This document shows, in pieces, positions 5,750 through 5,829 of a stretch of 5,829 nt of DNA. Source of the stretch: Burkholderiaceae bacterium (GTDB lineage: Bacteria > Pseudomonadota > Gammaproteobacteria > Burkholderiales > Burkholderiaceae_C). The DNA lies in assembly GCA_031276435.1 (NCBI GenBank), contig JAISNB010000164.1:1-5829 (forward strand), in the 5' to 3' direction. Position 1 is the stretch's first letter; every line of letters starts with the position of its first letter. Made by a program: the position numbers and the translations under genes. The notes beneath the pieces were generated by a model. That model did not search any database. It had not been told where the DNA came from and saw only the letters and a program-made list of their open reading frames with translations.

Positions 5750-5794
5750 CCACTACTACTCCCACGCGCGCGCACGCAAGTGCACCTATTCATT

Positions 5795-5829
5795 CCCTCT
5801 CCCCCTTTTGGGGAGAGGGTCAGGGTGAG
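5795..5829. repeat. GGGGAGAGGG palindrome with GGGTGAG tail, cut by the window edge
   Basis: CCCTCTCCCC (5795-5804), loop CTTTT, GGGGAGAGGG (5810-5819) form a perfect ten-pair hairpin. It is followed by TCAGGGTGAG, a tail that commonly accompanies this dispersed repeat, so the unit probably continues past the edge. The shared core with 5605-5624 marks them as related units. Confidence 0.65.

Larger units (their letters stand above)
5555..5829. other. Gene-free intergenic stretch built of palindromic repeats
   Basis: No supported gene lies here. A frame starting at ATG 5632 stays open to the window edge, but it is read straight through the repeat units and has no protein-like pattern. The stretch holds three hairpin palindromes (5605-5624, 5722-5749, 5795-5819). 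A C-rich segment at 5679-5698 resembles another partial unit of the CCCTC type, and 5763-5778 is a 16-bp run of alternating pyrimidine and purine. Confidence 0.6.

Noticed and set aside
5763..5778. Alternating pyrimidine-purine run CACGCGCGCGCACGCA, possibly Z-DNA-forming.
   Set aside because: It is short and expected by chance in GC-rich intergenic DNA, and nothing ties it to a function.
5632..5829. Frame from ATG 5632 open to the window edge.
   Set aside because: It reads through three repeat units and gives strings such as PSPPFGERVRV, which are typical spurious translations of this repeat. There is no ribosome-binding site.

Overview
The window reads as chromosomal DNA of a GC-rich betaproteobacterium, most likely Burkholderiales and plausibly Comamonadaceae. 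The support is the gene order rpsF-priB-rpsR-rplI, S6/S18/L9 proteins with strong proteobacterial signatures, an S18 with a basic N-terminal extension, and high-GC codon use. The family-level placement is inference. All genes lie on the plus strand.

Region 1 (about 1-2229) is a tightly packed membrane operon. Two small three-helix inner-membrane proteins (DUF3325-like and DUF3649-like) are followed by a 545-residue PepSY-associated transmembrane protein (PiuB / iron-regulated membrane protein type). The first pair overlap by ATGA and the second pair are directly adjacent. Such sets usually sit beside a TonB-dependent receptor and serve siderophore-iron uptake or reduction. The promoter and any receptor gene lie beyond the left edge.

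Region 2 (2230-3723) is a 276-bp intergenic stretch with one perfect 8-bp inverted repeat, then a monocistronic Bcr/CflA-type multidrug efflux transporter of the major facilitator superfamily. It is functionally unrelated to its neighbours.

Region 3 (about 3800-5554) is the ribosomal-protein operon. A TATAAT promoter is followed by an unusually structured leader. The leader holds an intrinsic-terminator-like hairpin with a T5 tract only a few bases after the predicted transcription start, then a long GC-rich stem whose top places a CCG triplet in a bulge. That layout resembles the known S6:S18-binding autoregulatory leader. Then come rpsF (S6), priB (primosomal protein N), rpsR (S18) and rplI (L9). 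priB has no usable ATG, GTG or TTG; the evidence points to a CTG start overlapping the rpsF stop. The operon ends in a clear intrinsic terminator at 5517-5554.

Region 4 (5555-5829) has no supported gene. It carries three hairpin-forming palindromes of the dispersed intergenic-repeat kind.

No obviously new multi-gene system is visible. The most informative points are the rpsF leader architecture and the non-canonical priB start.
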